DNA of 64,000 bases from positions 1 to 64,000 of the forward strand of contig NZ_QYBC01000016.1 in the NCBI RefSeq assembly GCF_004137085.1, given 5' to 3'. Source of the stretch: Lichenibacterium ramalinae (lineage in GTDB: Bacteria; Pseudomonadota; Alphaproteobacteria; Rhizobiales; Beijerinckiaceae). Position 1 is the first letter of the stretch; each line of letters opens with the position of its first letter. Shown one piece after another: positions 18,460-27,105 of the stretch. The translations under genes were made by a program, and so were the position numbers. The notes beneath the pieces were generated by a model. It saw nothing but the letters and a program-made list of their open reading frames with translations, was not told the origin of the DNA and made no database searches.

Positions 18460-18480
18460 ATCATGCACGACGTGCATGAT
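18460..18480. promoter_or_regulatory. Perfect 21-bp palindrome, candidate operator
   Basis: ATCATGCACG and its exact complement flank a single central base, 20 bases upstream of the DUF4160 start. On the minus strand a TGTAAT -10-like hexamer lies directly before it, so a bound protein would sit at the transcription start. The HTH-bearing DUF2442 protein of the same unit is the likely binder. Confidence 0.6.
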
Positions 18481-18632
18481 TACAAGTCGACACCTCTGAC
18501 GCGTCGGCGCTTCCACTCGGGCCGCGCAGGCCGGTCGAGACCCCGACCCTGGCGCTCGACCTCCAGACTGCGAAAGCTCGACGGGACCCGCTGACCGACG
18601 GGGCCGTGTCGGTTCCCCTCCGCCCCGCCGCG

Positions 18633-19313
18633 TCACGCCACCCGGACGGGCGTCTCGGGGAAGCTCAGCTGCTCGCGGGCGCGCCAGTCGTGGGTGACGT
18701 AGTTGAGGATCACCGAGCGGCGCACGCCCGCGATGGGGCGCTTCTCGAAGCCGTGCCAGGTGTCGGCGCCCGGCACGAAGATCATCGCGGAATTGCGGAG
18801 GAAGGGCGAGGCGCCGACATGCTCCTCCTTGGAGGCGTAGATGTCGGTCCCGAGCGTCTCGTGGCCCGGCCCCTGCGACAGGTAGATCAGGCAGGTGAAC
18901 TTCTTGACGCCGAGGTCGGTGTGGGGCTCGAGCCAGAAGCCGTCGATGTCCTGGGCGTATTCGAGCCGCAGGAACGTGTCGTCGAGCGGCGCGTCGAAGG
19001 CGCGGGCGATCTCGCTCACGACGTCGGTGGCCTGCAGCGCTTCGGCGACGCGGCCCATCACGGGGTGCTCGGCATTGGTGGGCGTGTCGAAGTAGCGCCG
19101 CTTGTCGTTGTGGAGTTCGCGCTTGCCCGACACGCCGTCGAGGCTCGGCGCCCCGAACGGCAGGTCCGCCAGTTCGTCGGCGACGGCGGCCGGGAACAGG
19201 CCGTCGACGAGGGAATAGGGATAGGGCCGATCGAAGCCGCGCCGCGCCCTCACGCTGGCCAGGACCGCCGCCTTGATGTCGTCGACGCTCGCGGTGCCGC
19301 TGCTGGAAGCCAT
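18633..19313 (-). CDS. 2OG-Fe(II) dioxygenase family protein
   Basis: A 226-residue protein with the double-stranded beta-helix iron site: His131 and Asp133 (EPHTDLGVK), His187 (TWHGFE) and an Arg near 198 for 2-oxoglutarate. Such enzymes hydroxylate small molecules, proteins or nucleic acids using oxygen. It has no operon partner, and both neighbours are unrelated, so the substrate is unknown. The ATG at 19313 is clear and the length is normal for small stand-alone members. Confidence 0.8.
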   Translation of the reverse strand: MASSSGTASVDDIKAAVLASVRARRGFDRPYPYSLVDGLFPAAVADELADLPFGAPSLDGVSGKRELHNDKRRYFDTPTNAEHPVMGRVAEALQATDVVSEIARAFDAPLDDTFLRLEYAQDIDGFWLEPHTDLGVKKFTCLIYLSQGPGHETLGTDIYASKEEHVGASPFLRNSAMIFVPGADTWHGFEKRPIAGVRRSVILNYVTHDWRAREQLSFPETPVRVA

Positions 19314-19466
19314 GGAAAGGTCTCGCGCTCGGGGGCCTTCCGCAGGGGAAAGCCGGGGTTCGGGAGTGCCGCGGCCCCCCGGATGGGGCCGGCACGGGTC
19401 GGCGGCAACCTAGAACCGGCGCCGGGGCATCGCAAGGCCGGACGGGACGGGGCAGCCGCGCGATCC

Positions 19467-19494
19467 TTGCGAGGCCGCGGGCCCGTTCCTATAC
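19467..19494 (+). promoter_or_regulatory. Candidate trxB promoter
   Basis: TTGCGA (19467-19472) and CTATAC (19489-19494) are 16 bases apart and lie about 50 bases before the trxB start. They are the best promoter-like hexamers in the gap. The match is moderate. Confidence 0.4.
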
Positions 19495-19542
19495 CAAGCC
19501 GGACGCGGCCGCCCGCCGGCCGGCCCACTCCCCGGTAGCCCC

Positions 19543-20544
19543 ATGCCCGACACCCATGCCGTCAAGACGCTGATCATCGGGGCCGGCCCGGCCGGCTACA
19601 CGGCCGCCGTCTACGCGGCCCGTGCCGGGCTCGAGCCCGTGGTCATCCAGGGCCTGCAACCCGGCGGCCAGCTGACCATCACGACCGACGTCGAGAACTG
19701 GCCGGGCGAGATCTCCATCCAGGGCCCGGACCTCACGGACCGGATGGCGCGCCAGGCCGAGCACGCGGGCGCGCGGCTCGTCTTCGACCTCGTGACCGAC
19801 ATCGACGTGGCACGCCGCCCCTTCCGGGTCGCGACGGACGGCGGCGACACCTACCTCGCCGATACCGTCATCATCGCCACCGGCGCCCAGGCGAAATGGC
19901 TCGGGCTCGACAGCGAGCGCGCCTTCATGGGGGCGGGGGTGAGCGGCTGCGCGGTCTGCGACGGCGCCTTCTTCCGCAACAAGCAGGTCGTGGTGGTGGG
20001 GGGCGGCAACACCGCCGTGGAGGACGCCCTCTACCTCACCCACCACGCGAGCCGCGTCACGCTGGTGCACCGGCGCGACCACCTGCGCGCCGAGAAGATC
20101 CTGCAGACGCGGCTCTTCAAGCACCCCAAGGTCGAGGTGCTGTGGAACCACGCCGTCGACGAGATCGTCGGCGAGGGCACGCCGGCCCGCGTCACCGGCG
20201 TCAGGCTGCGCGACACCGTCACGGGCGGGCTCGCCACGCGCGCCACCGACGGCGTTTTCGTGGCGATCGGCCACTCGCCCGCCACCGCGGTCTTCCAGGG
20301 CAAGGTGCCGATGGACCGCGAGGGCTACATCCTGACCCGGCCCGACAGCACCGCCACCGACATCCCCGGCCTCTTCGCGGCGGGGGACGTGAAGGACAAG
20401 ATCTACCGCCAGGCCGTGACAGCCGCCGGCATGGGCTGCATGGCGGCGCTCGAAGCCGAGAAGTTCCTCGCCGAGCACAGCGCCGATCCCGAGGTCCGGG
20501 CCGAGGAGGCGCGCGAGCCGATGATGATCGGCGCCTGGGAATGA
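19543..20544 (+). CDS. trxB: Thioredoxin-disulfide reductase
   Basis: A 333-residue FAD/NADPH flavoenzyme that reduces thioredoxin in the cytoplasm. The FAD motif GAGPAGYTAAVYAARAG is near residue 14, the redox pair is Cys136-Ala-Val-Cys139, and the NADPH motif VVGGGNTAVEDAL follows. The C-terminal FAD motif GLFAAGDVKDKIYRQ is also present. Length is slightly above usual because of a C-terminal tail. A LysR regulator follows, as in many rhizobia. Confidence 0.95.
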   Translation: MPDTHAVKTLIIGAGPAGYTAAVYAARAGLEPVVIQGLQPGGQLTITTDVENWPGEISIQGPDLTDRMARQAEHAGARLVFDLVTDIDVARRPFRVATDGGDTYLADTVIIATGAQAKWLGLDSERAFMGAGVSGCAVCDGAFFRNKQVVVVGGGNTAVEDALYLTHHASRVTLVHRRDHLRAEKILQTRLFKHPKVEVLWNHAVDEIVGEGTPARVTGVRLRDTVTGGLATRATDGVFVAIGHSPATAVFQGKVPMDREGYILTRPDSTATDIPGLFAAGDVKDKIYRQAVTAAGMGCMAALEAEKFLAEHSADPEVRAEEAREPMMIGAWE

Positions 20545-20699
20545 CCGTCCCGCCCGCCGCGGTCGCGGCCTTCCGCGGCTGCAACCCGATTGATGGTGGC
20601 GCTTCCCCTGGGTTCGGTGGATAGTGGACGCTCTGCCCTCCCTTGGCGACGCCCTGCGACGCCCGACAATGGAAGGGTGGAGCCATCCGGGAGGCGACG

Positions 20700-21593
20700 G
20701 TGGATTGGGACAAGTTGCGGGTTTTCCAGGCGGCCGCGGATGCCGGGTCCTTCACCCACGCGGGTCAGGTGCTCAACCTCAGCCAATCCGCGGTCAGCCG
20801 TCAGATCAGCGCGCTCGAGACCGAACTCGAGACGCCGCTGTTCCATCGCCATGCCCGCGGGCTCATCCTGACCGAGCAGGGCGAACTGCTGTTCCGCACC
20901 GTCCAGGACGTGATGCTGAAGCTCGATGCGGTGCGCAGCCACCTCACCGACAGCCGCGAGAAGCCGCACGGCGACCTGCGCATCACCACGACGTTCGCGC
21001 TCGGCACCAACTGGCTGTCGCCGCGGCTCGGCGAGTTCCTCGACCTCTACCCCGACATCAAGCTGCAGGTGATCCTCACCGACGAGGAACTCGACCTCGG
21101 CATGCGGGAGGCCGACATCGGCCTGCGCCTGCGCGAGCCCGTGCAGCCCGACCTCATCCGGCGCCGGCTCTTCACCGTGCACTACCACGCCTACGCGTCG
21201 CCGAGCTATCTCAAGCGCCACGGCCAGCCCAAGACCCTCGACGACCTCGGCAAGCACCGCCTGATCGGCTACAGCGGCTCGCCGTCGAACTACCTCGTGT
21301 CGCTGCTGAACTCGCTGCAGGCGGCCGGGCGGGACGCCAAATCCCTCCGCTCCTCGACGGTGACGTTCAACAACATGGTGGCGAGCCACCACGCCGTGCA
21401 GAGCGGCGCCGGCATCGGGGTCCTGCCCGACTATCTCGCCGATGCCGACAGCGGCCTCGTGCAGATCCTGCCACACGTCGACATGCCGGAACTCGACTGC
21501 TACTTCGTCTATCCCGAAGAGCTGAAGAGCGTGGCGCGCGTGCAGGTGCTGCGCGACTTCCTCGTCGCCAACGCGCAACGCTGGCGCTTCTGA
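20700..21593 (+). CDS. LysR-family regulator, VtlR/LsrB-like
   Basis: A 297-residue LysR regulator: N-terminal helix-turn-helix (about residues 3-62, SFTHAGQVLNLSQSAVSRQI) and an effector-binding domain. The start DWDKLRVFQAAADAGSFTHA, the FHRHARGLILTEQGELLFRT segment and the position directly after trxB match VtlR of Brucella and LsrB of Sinorhizobium and Agrobacterium as I recall them. Those control small RNAs, envelope and oxidative-stress functions. The GTG at 20700 has a GGGAGG site five bases upstream; an ATG-like extension to 20643 has none. Confidence 0.82.
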   Translation: MDWDKLRVFQAAADAGSFTHAGQVLNLSQSAVSRQISALETELETPLFHRHARGLILTEQGELLFRTVQDVMLKLDAVRSHLTDSREKPHGDLRITTTFALGTNWLSPRLGEFLDLYPDIKLQVILTDEELDLGMREADIGLRLREPVQPDLIRRRLFTVHYHAYASPSYLKRHGQPKTLDDLGKHRLIGYSGSPSNYLVSLLNSLQAAGRDAKSLRSSTVTFNNMVASHHAVQSGAGIGVLPDYLADADSGLVQILPHVDMPELDCYFVYPEELKSVARVQVLRDFLVANAQRWRF

Positions 21594-21609
21594 CCGACAG
21601 GGCGCCGCG

Positions 21610-22377
21610 GTGGACAGGATCGCGGTGCTGTCCGACATCCACGGCAATCTGCCGGCCCTCGAAGCCGTGCTGGCCGATGTGGCGGCGGCCCAGGTCGACC
21701 TCGTCGTCCTGAACGGCGACCTCGCCGACGGCCCGTTCCCGACCGAAACGCTCGACCGGCTCGCCGCGCTCGGCGACCACGCGGTCTGGCTGCGCGGCAA
21801 CGGCGACCGCTGGCTCGTCGAAGCGCGCGCCGGACGATACCGGCACGCCGATCCCGACACGGACGCCATCGTCCAATGGGCCGCGGCGCGCATCACCGAG
21901 GCCCAGCGCGACCGGCTCGCCGCCCTGCCCCTGGTCCGCACCCTCACACTCGAGCGGCGCGGCTCCGTCGGGATCTGCCACGCCACGGCGCGCAGCGACG
22001 ACGAGATGCTCCTGGTGGATGCCACGCTGGACCATGCGGCGGCCGCCTTCGCCGCCATCGATGCCGAGACCGTCGTGGTCGGGCATTGCCACATGCCCTA
22101 CGACCGGCTGATCGATCGCCGCCGCCTCGTCAACGCCGGCTCGGTCGGCATGCCCTACGGCCATGCAGGGGCCTCCTGGGCCCTGGTCGGCGCCGACATC
22201 GTCCTGCGCCGCACGCCCTACAACCGCGAGGCCGCGGCGGCGCGCATCGTGGCCAGCGGCATGCCAGGTGCGGCGGCATTCGCCGCCACCTATGTGCTGG
22301 CCTCGCCGAGCGACGCCGAGGCGATGGCCGCCTTTCGTGCCATCGTCCGCGACCAGCAGGCCCGCCCCGCCCCGTGA
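21610..22377 (+). CDS. Metallophosphoesterase family protein
   Basis: A 255-residue calcineurin-like phosphoesterase. The metal-binding motifs are in order: DIHGN (residue 9 on), NGDLADG, GNGD and GHCHMPY. Members hydrolyse phosphomonoesters or cyclic nucleotides, and the substrate here is not evident. It starts with GTG 16 bases after the LysR gene and is probably co-transcribed with it. Confidence 0.85.
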   Translation: MDRIAVLSDIHGNLPALEAVLADVAAAQVDLVVLNGDLADGPFPTETLDRLAALGDHAVWLRGNGDRWLVEARAGRYRHADPDTDAIVQWAAARITEAQRDRLAALPLVRTLTLERRGSVGICHATARSDDEMLLVDATLDHAAAAFAAIDAETVVVGHCHMPYDRLIDRRRLVNAGSVGMPYGHAGASWALVGADIVLRRTPYNREAAAARIVASGMPGAAAFAATYVLASPSDAEAMAAFRAIVRDQQARPAP

Positions 22378-22497
22378 CAGGACGGCCGATGCCGCGCCCC
22401 GCCATCACGAGGACGTGAGGAGACAAGGGCCGAAAAGAGGCAGCTAATCTCGCCGTGACGGTCGCAAGCAAATGCGACCGCATCGGAGGGAACGGCC

Positions 22498-22665
22498 ATG
22501 CTCCTGGTCGCCACGACACCGTTCAGCGGATTGCTGGAACTGTTCGTCGCCGTGCCGCTCGGCATCGTCTGCAGCATCTACGGGACCGAATACGCGTCGA
22601 CACTGCGCGGCCGACGGCGTCGACAGCGCAGGTCGCACCCCGGCGACGGCCACGGCCAAGCCTGA
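22498..22665 (+). CDS. Small membrane protein, 55 residues
   Basis: An unrecognised small protein. A strong GGAGG site (22485-22489) precedes the ATG. Residues 11-28 form one hydrophobic helix (GLLELFVAVPLGIVCSIYG), and the tail from residue 38 is a basic run rich in Arg. That topology places the basic tail in the cytoplasm. The ribosome site and the helix support it as a real gene. Confidence 0.55.
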   Translation: MLLVATTPFSGLLELFVAVPLGIVCSIYGTEYASTLRGRRRRQRRSHPGDGHGQA

Positions 22666-22725
22666 CCAGAGTGCGGCATAGCCCCCGTCCCGCGGCGGCG
22701 GAACGCGAGGCGATGCGGGGCCCGT

Positions 22726-23007
22726 TCAGTGCCGGCAGGCCTTGTCGAGTTCGGCCGCGAGGTCGAAGCCGGCGAAGAGCGTGCCGGCCTTGAACTTGAA
22801 GCTGGGCTTCAGCGGGATGGGGCCGGCCGCGGGCTGCAGCGTCATGGCCTGGGTGGCGTTCCAGGACCCGTCGGCATTGGCGTGGAACATGGAGCACGGC
22901 ATGTCGTAGACATCCTTGGTGCCGGCGGCCGGGGCGGGCGCGGCCTGCTGCGCCGAGGCCACGGCGGGCAGGAGGAGCAACGCCGCGGCGAAGAACATGC
23001 GGGTCAT
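22726..23007 (-). CDS. Small exported hypothetical protein
   Basis: A 93-residue protein with a signal peptide (about residues 1-19, cleavage after VASA) and a mature part of about 74 residues. This contains a Cys near 38 and another near 91 that could form a disulfide. An Ala/Pro-rich linker follows the signal. No family is recognised. It converges with the small membrane protein upstream on the map and has no evident partner. Confidence 0.65.
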   Translation of the reverse strand: MTRMFFAAALLLLPAVASAQQAAPAPAAGTKDVYDMPCSMFHANADGSWNATQAMTLQPAAGPIPLKPSFKFKAGTLFAGFDLAAELDKACRH

Positions 23008-23180
23008 GGTGAGGATCCGTCGAGATTGCTGGACTGCCTCCCTTATGCCGCAAGTCGCGCGTCGCCTCCAGAGGTCAAGTGCCGGCCCGAGGGTCAGCCG
23101 GTCGCCCGTGAGCCAGCCACATCCGGCCGGGACCGAACCCCGGCGTCTCGCGCGCGAGCCTCCCGCCCTGCCCCGGTCCC

Positions 23181-24602
23181 CTACCCCGCCGCCCCGCCGT
23201 AGATCCGCATCATGATGGCGTCGATGGCGGCGGTGTCGTCGCCCGCCATGCCGTCCATGGCGGCCATGCGGCCCACCACGGTCGAGGCGATCCGCTCCTC
23301 GACGGTCTCCTCGGCGTAGAGGTAGTGGATCACGGCCTTCTCGCCGTCGCGGTGGCAGCGCCCCTCGATCTGGCCGAGCTGGATGGCGCTGTGGCGCATG
23401 TCGTGGACGAGCAGCGCGCGGGTGCGCGCCCCGCCCGGCAACTCGTTGGCGTGGAGCGAGATGGATTCCGTGACGGTGAAGACCACGGCGTCGAGCGCGC
23501 CGGTCTGGAAGGCGACGCGGGTCGCCTCGTTGGCGTCGCCGCCGTTGCGCCCGTCGATGGTGCCGACGCTCCAGCCCCGCGCCCGCAGCGTGTCGGCCAG
23601 CATGGAGGCGGTCTCGAGATAGGCGACCGACACCGCCACGGCCTGGCCCTGGTCGAGCCGTTCCTCGGCGACGTCGGCCGTGCCGGCGATGCGGAGCAGG
23701 CTCGCCTTCTGGCGGAAGCGCAGGTCGGCGGCCCAGCCGACCGGGCGGCGCGTCGAGCCCCCGAGCAGCCCGAGTTCGCGCCGGAAGTCGCGCCAGGTCG
23801 CGTCGTAGAGGCGCCGCTCGGCGGGGGTCAGGGCCGTCGGGGCGAGGTCGCGCTGCACTTCGGGCCAGCCCGCCACCTCCTCCGGGCGGCGGCGCAGGCC
23901 GACGGCATCGGGACCCCGGTACAGCAGGGCCGCCATGGCGGCGCGGTCGCGGTCGTTCGGCGCCCAGCGCCAGTTGGTCCAGCGCCCCTTGGCGCCGCCG
24001 ATGCCGAGGCGGCGCATCAGCTCGCGGTAGCCGGCGAGCGAGGGCGGCGGCGCGTCCGGGCCGTAGGCGAGCAGGCGGCCGAGATAGGAGAGCTCGTGCG
24101 GCGACTGGCCGGCCGTGGCGCTGAGGTAGACGACGAAATCGGCCGCATCCGCGACGGTGCGGCAGCTCATGCTCTGCTGGCTGTAGGGGTTGCGCAGGCG
24201 GTGGCTCTCGTCGAACACCACGATGGGCCAGGTGCGGCGGGGCACGCCGCCGCGGGCGAGCTCGTTGTTCACCGCGCGGGCGGATTTCCGCGTGGTCTTC
24301 TCCGGCAGGGCCAGCAGGGCCTTGGAACGCTCGTAGTTGGTGAGCGTCACGTCCTTGGGGGCGAGGCCGGCGCGCGCGATGGTCCGGCGCCACTGCGGCA
24401 GCGCTCCTTTGGGGGCGACGATCAGCACCTCGCGCTCCGGCATGGCCGCCACGGCGGACCAGACCGACAGCGTCTTGCCGAGGCCCGTGAGGTCGCCGAG
24501 CAGGAAGCCCGGCCGTCCGGCGGCCCGGGCCGCCAGGATGGCGTCGCGCGCCACGGACTGATGCGGTCGCGGCACGAAGAGGTCGGTCGTGTCGGGGGTC
24601 AC
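23181..24602 (-). CDS. SNF2-type DEAD/DEAH-box helicase
   Basis: A 473-residue two-domain superfamily 2 ATPase. Motif I is GDLTGLGKTLS (near residues 36-46), motif II FDESHRLRN, motif III LSATAG, and motif VI QIEGRCHRDGEK near residue 420. The short length and lack of accessory domains resemble phage- and plasmid-borne SNF2-like helicases, but no phage gene is near. A GTG at 24602 is the only start before the first conserved motif; its ribosome site is weak. The role is not inferable beyond nucleic-acid-dependent ATPase. Confidence 0.75.
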   Translation of the reverse strand: MTPDTTDLFVPRPHQSVARDAILAARAAGRPGFLLGDLTGLGKTLSVWSAVAAMPEREVLIVAPKGALPQWRRTIARAGLAPKDVTLTNYERSKALLALPEKTTRKSARAVNNELARGGVPRRTWPIVVFDESHRLRNPYSQQSMSCRTVADAADFVVYLSATAGQSPHELSYLGRLLAYGPDAPPPSLAGYRELMRRLGIGGAKGRWTNWRWAPNDRDRAAMAALLYRGPDAVGLRRRPEEVAGWPEVQRDLAPTALTPAERRLYDATWRDFRRELGLLGGSTRRPVGWAADLRFRQKASLLRIAGTADVAEERLDQGQAVAVSVAYLETASMLADTLRARGWSVGTIDGRNGGDANEATRVAFQTGALDAVVFTVTESISLHANELPGGARTRALLVHDMRHSAIQLGQIEGRCHRDGEKAVIHYLYAEETVEERIASTVVGRMAAMDGMAGDDTAAIDAIMMRIYGGAAG

Positions 24603-24678
24603 GCGGGGTGTCGCCTGCAGCGGGGACGGCGGGCGGTCCCGTCTCCCCGGAGGGGAGAGGGGCGGCGCACGGCGGCGT

Positions 24679-25596
24679 TCACACCGTCGGGATGGGCTTC
24701 GTCGGCCCGGAGCCGACGTAGCGCCGCACCATCTCGCCGCAGAACTCCGCGAATTTCGCCGGGTCCTTCGGCGCCGAGGTGTGGTGGGGCTCGATGCCCT
24801 CCTCCTCGGGGGTGAAGCAGAACGTGACGGTGGTGTCGAAGGGCTCCAGCGCCCGCACCATCCGGTCGAACCAGCGCTCGGCGTCGGGCCGCAGCCAGTC
24901 GGCCCAGGACAGGCCCGTGCGCAGGTAGGTGACGCCGAGCCGCTTCATCCATTCCACGGCGTCGTCGAGCCGGTGGTCCTCGAAGTGGAACCACTGGCAC
25001 AGGCCCATGGCGGGCGCCACGGCGGCGAAATGCTCGGCCGCCAGCTTGGGCGTGCCGTCCTGGCGCAGCAGCCCCATGGCGAAGTGCCGGTAGTAGGAGG
25101 AGCCCTCCGCCTCCTTGTGGCGCGTCGTGGCCTCCCATTCCTTCGGCAGGTCGTAGAGCGAGTACCAATGGATGCGGGGCGCCTGCCCGACGAGGAGTTC
25201 GGCGGTGCGCTTCAGGCCCCAGTCCTGCACCTCCTCGGCCCCGAAGGTCGAGACGCCGACCTCCGACACCCAAACGGGCAGGTCCGTCACGGCGCGGATC
25301 TCGGCGATCTTCGCCGGCCAGTCGTTCAGGGCCCACAGGTTCCAGTCGAGCGGGAAGCCGTGCACGGCGACGGCGTCGAGGTGGTCGAGCACGCCGCGCG
25401 ACGCCAGCATCTGCACCCAGGTCGCGTCGATCGGCGACATGCCGCCGAGCACGCGCGGCAGGTGGGCGTTCTCGGCCCGGATGGCCTTCGCCGCCAGGAC
25501 CACCATCTCGGAGAACTTCACCCAGCCGGGGTCGACCACCGGGTCCCAGTGGGACTTGTTGTTGGGCTCGTTCCAGATCATCGCGGCTTCGATCAT
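24679..25596 (-). CDS. Glycoside hydrolase, clan GH-A (GH39-like)
   Basis: A 305-residue TIM-barrel glycosidase-like protein. WNEPNN near residues 8-13 carries the probable acid/base Glu, and WVSEVGVSTFG carries the probable nucleophile. There is no signal peptide, so it acts in the cytoplasm. It is the last gene of the six-gene inositol cassette and its ATG overlaps the methyltransferase stop (ATGA). The barrel's first strands seem shortened compared with full GH39 enzymes, so it could be a regulatory or processing homologue. The substrate is unknown. Confidence 0.65.
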   Translation of the reverse strand: MIEAAMIWNEPNNKSHWDPVVDPGWVKFSEMVVLAAKAIRAENAHLPRVLGGMSPIDATWVQMLASRGVLDHLDAVAVHGFPLDWNLWALNDWPAKIAEIRAVTDLPVWVSEVGVSTFGAEEVQDWGLKRTAELLVGQAPRIHWYSLYDLPKEWEATTRHKEAEGSSYYRHFAMGLLRQDGTPKLAAEHFAAVAPAMGLCQWFHFEDHRLDDAVEWMKRLGVTYLRTGLSWADWLRPDAERWFDRMVRALEPFDTTVTFCFTPEEEGIEPHHTSAPKDPAKFAEFCGEMVRRYVGSGPTKPIPTV

Positions 25597-26354
25597 CGGG
25601 CGGGTCCTTTCGCGGGATAGGCGGCCTCGACGAAGGGCCCGCGCGTCGTCCGGCGGCACAGGAACACTTCGGGGTCGGGGTTCGCCAGGATGTCAAAGCC
25701 CGACGAGCGCAGCATGGCGGCCGAGCAGGCGCGGTTGGGCGCCCACCAGTTCGTCGGGTCGGCCGAATAGTCCCGCTCGATGAAATGCATTTTCGGGTAT
25801 CCGGGCGCGTCGAAGTGGGACTGCTCGGTGAAGGGATAGTCGGGCGCGACCTCGGCGACCGCGTCCGAGCCGCGCTGCATCGACTGGAACAGCATGAGGT
25901 CGGAGGCGACGTTCTCCCAGATGAGGTCGAGCGCCAGCAGCGGGTGGCGCAGATGGTAGAGCACCCCCATGAAGACCACGAGGTCGAAGCGCTCGCCGAG
26001 CGCCCCGACGTCGTAGACCGACATCTGCCGGAACTCGATGCCGTCGACGCCCAGCGTTTCGGCCGCGAAGCGCGCCTGGGCGAGGTAGTCGGCGTCGAAG
26101 TCGATGCCGAGCACGCGGGACGCGCCGCGGCGCCGCATCTCGATGGCGTAGAAGCCGCCGTTGCAGCCGATGTCGAGCACGCTCTTGCCGGTGAGGTCCT
26201 CGGGCAGCACGTGGGCGAAGCCGCGGAACTTCACGCCCGGGTAGTCGCCGAGGAAATGCCCGGGCGCCGTCCAGACACCGTGGCCGAGATCCATGTTGTG
26301 GAACCAGGGGCCGAGCGCATCGGCGCGGGCGCGCAGCGCGGAAACATCCGTCAT
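25593..26354 (-). CDS. SAM-dependent methyltransferase (TIGR04290-like)
   Basis: A 253-residue class I methyltransferase. The SAM-binding motif LDIGCNGGFYAIEM is near residue 60, and IDFDADYLAQAR and FMGVLYHLRHPLLALD follow. It resembles the TIGR04290 family, which I recall as part of a conserved gene cassette with glycosyltransferase and nucleotidyltransferase genes. It is coupled by ATGA overlaps to both neighbours. The acceptor is probably the sugar or inositol product of the cassette. Confidence 0.75.
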   Translation of the reverse strand: MTDVSALRARADALGPWFHNMDLGHGVWTAPGHFLGDYPGVKFRGFAHVLPEDLTGKSVLDIGCNGGFYAIEMRRRGASRVLGIDFDADYLAQARFAAETLGVDGIEFRQMSVYDVGALGERFDLVVFMGVLYHLRHPLLALDLIWENVASDLMLFQSMQRGSDAVAEVAPDYPFTEQSHFDAPGYPKMHFIERDYSADPTNWWAPNRACSAAMLRSSGFDILANPDPEVFLCRRTTRGPFVEAAYPAKGPAR

Positions 26355-27103
26355 CGTGTGGTGTCGTCCTCTGTCGCGGCCGTTCCCTGTCCCAGCAGCC
26401 GCATGGCGGCGCGGTAGCCGTTGAACGTGCCGGTGTCGACGTAGCTTTCGCCGGTCCTGACGCCGAGCGCCCGGCCGCCGGCCGCGAGGTAGCTGTTGAC
26501 CAGCGTGCCGAAATACTCGTCCTGCCGCTCGCGCTCGAGCCACAGCGCGTGCAGGGCGTGGAACACCGCGCCCGGCATCTTGAAGGCGCCCCAGATCCAG
26601 CGGGACGCGGCGTCGGCGCGCTTCACCTGGATCTCGCGCACGCGCCCGTCCTCCTCCAGCACCACGGCGTCGAAGAGCTCGGGCCTGTCGACCGGGAACA
26701 GCAGGAAGGAGAGCACGTCGTCCGGCAGGGCCGAGAAGCCGGCCTTGGGGAACCACACCGTATCGGGCAGGCCGACGATCACGGGCTCGTGGGGCCCGAC
26801 GAGGGGGGCGGCGCGGAACACCGCGTCGCAGAGGCCGCTCGGCCGCGGCTGCACCACGTAGGCGAGGTGCGCGCCCGCGTAATCGGCGCCGTAATAGGCC
26901 AGGATGTCGTGCTTGCCGGGCGAGATCACCATGCAGATCCGGTCGGCGCCGCCCAGCACCATGCGGTCGAGCAGGTATTCGCTCACCGCGCAGGGCCGCT
27001 CGACGCCGCCGTCGTGCCGGCTGCCCACGGGCAGCAGCTCCTTCGAGAAGGCCAGCGGCTGGATGCGGCTGCCCCGGCCCGCGGCCGGCACGATGCCCCA
27101 CAT
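26351..27103 (-). CDS. Sugar-phosphate nucleotidyltransferase-like protein
   Basis: A 250-residue protein of the NTP_transferase (RmlA/GalU-like) fold. The N-terminal VPAAGRGSRIQPLAFSKELL supplies the nucleotide loop and catalytic Lys. GLPDTVWFP and VDTGTFNGY correspond to conserved metal and sugar-binding strands. It would activate a sugar or inositol phosphate as an NDP derivative. A GGGGAGG site lies before the ATG, and the glycosyltransferase stop is two bases upstream. The lack of a C-terminal helix bundle suggests a monomeric short form. Confidence 0.72.
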   Translation of the reverse strand: MWGIVPAAGRGSRIQPLAFSKELLPVGSRHDGGVERPCAVSEYLLDRMVLGGADRICMVISPGKHDILAYYGADYAGAHLAYVVQPRPSGLCDAVFRAAPLVGPHEPVIVGLPDTVWFPKAGFSALPDDVLSFLLFPVDRPELFDAVVLEEDGRVREIQVKRADAASRWIWGAFKMPGAVFHALHALWLERERQDEYFGTLVNSYLAAGGRALGVRTGESYVDTGTFNGYRAAMRLLGQGTAATEDDTTR

Positions 27104-27105
27104 GG

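Noticed and set aside
18204-18464. An intact 86-residue protein on the minus strand
   Set aside because: Only its second half has family resemblance. The first half reads through in the wrong frame for DUF4160, which is found in another frame upstream.
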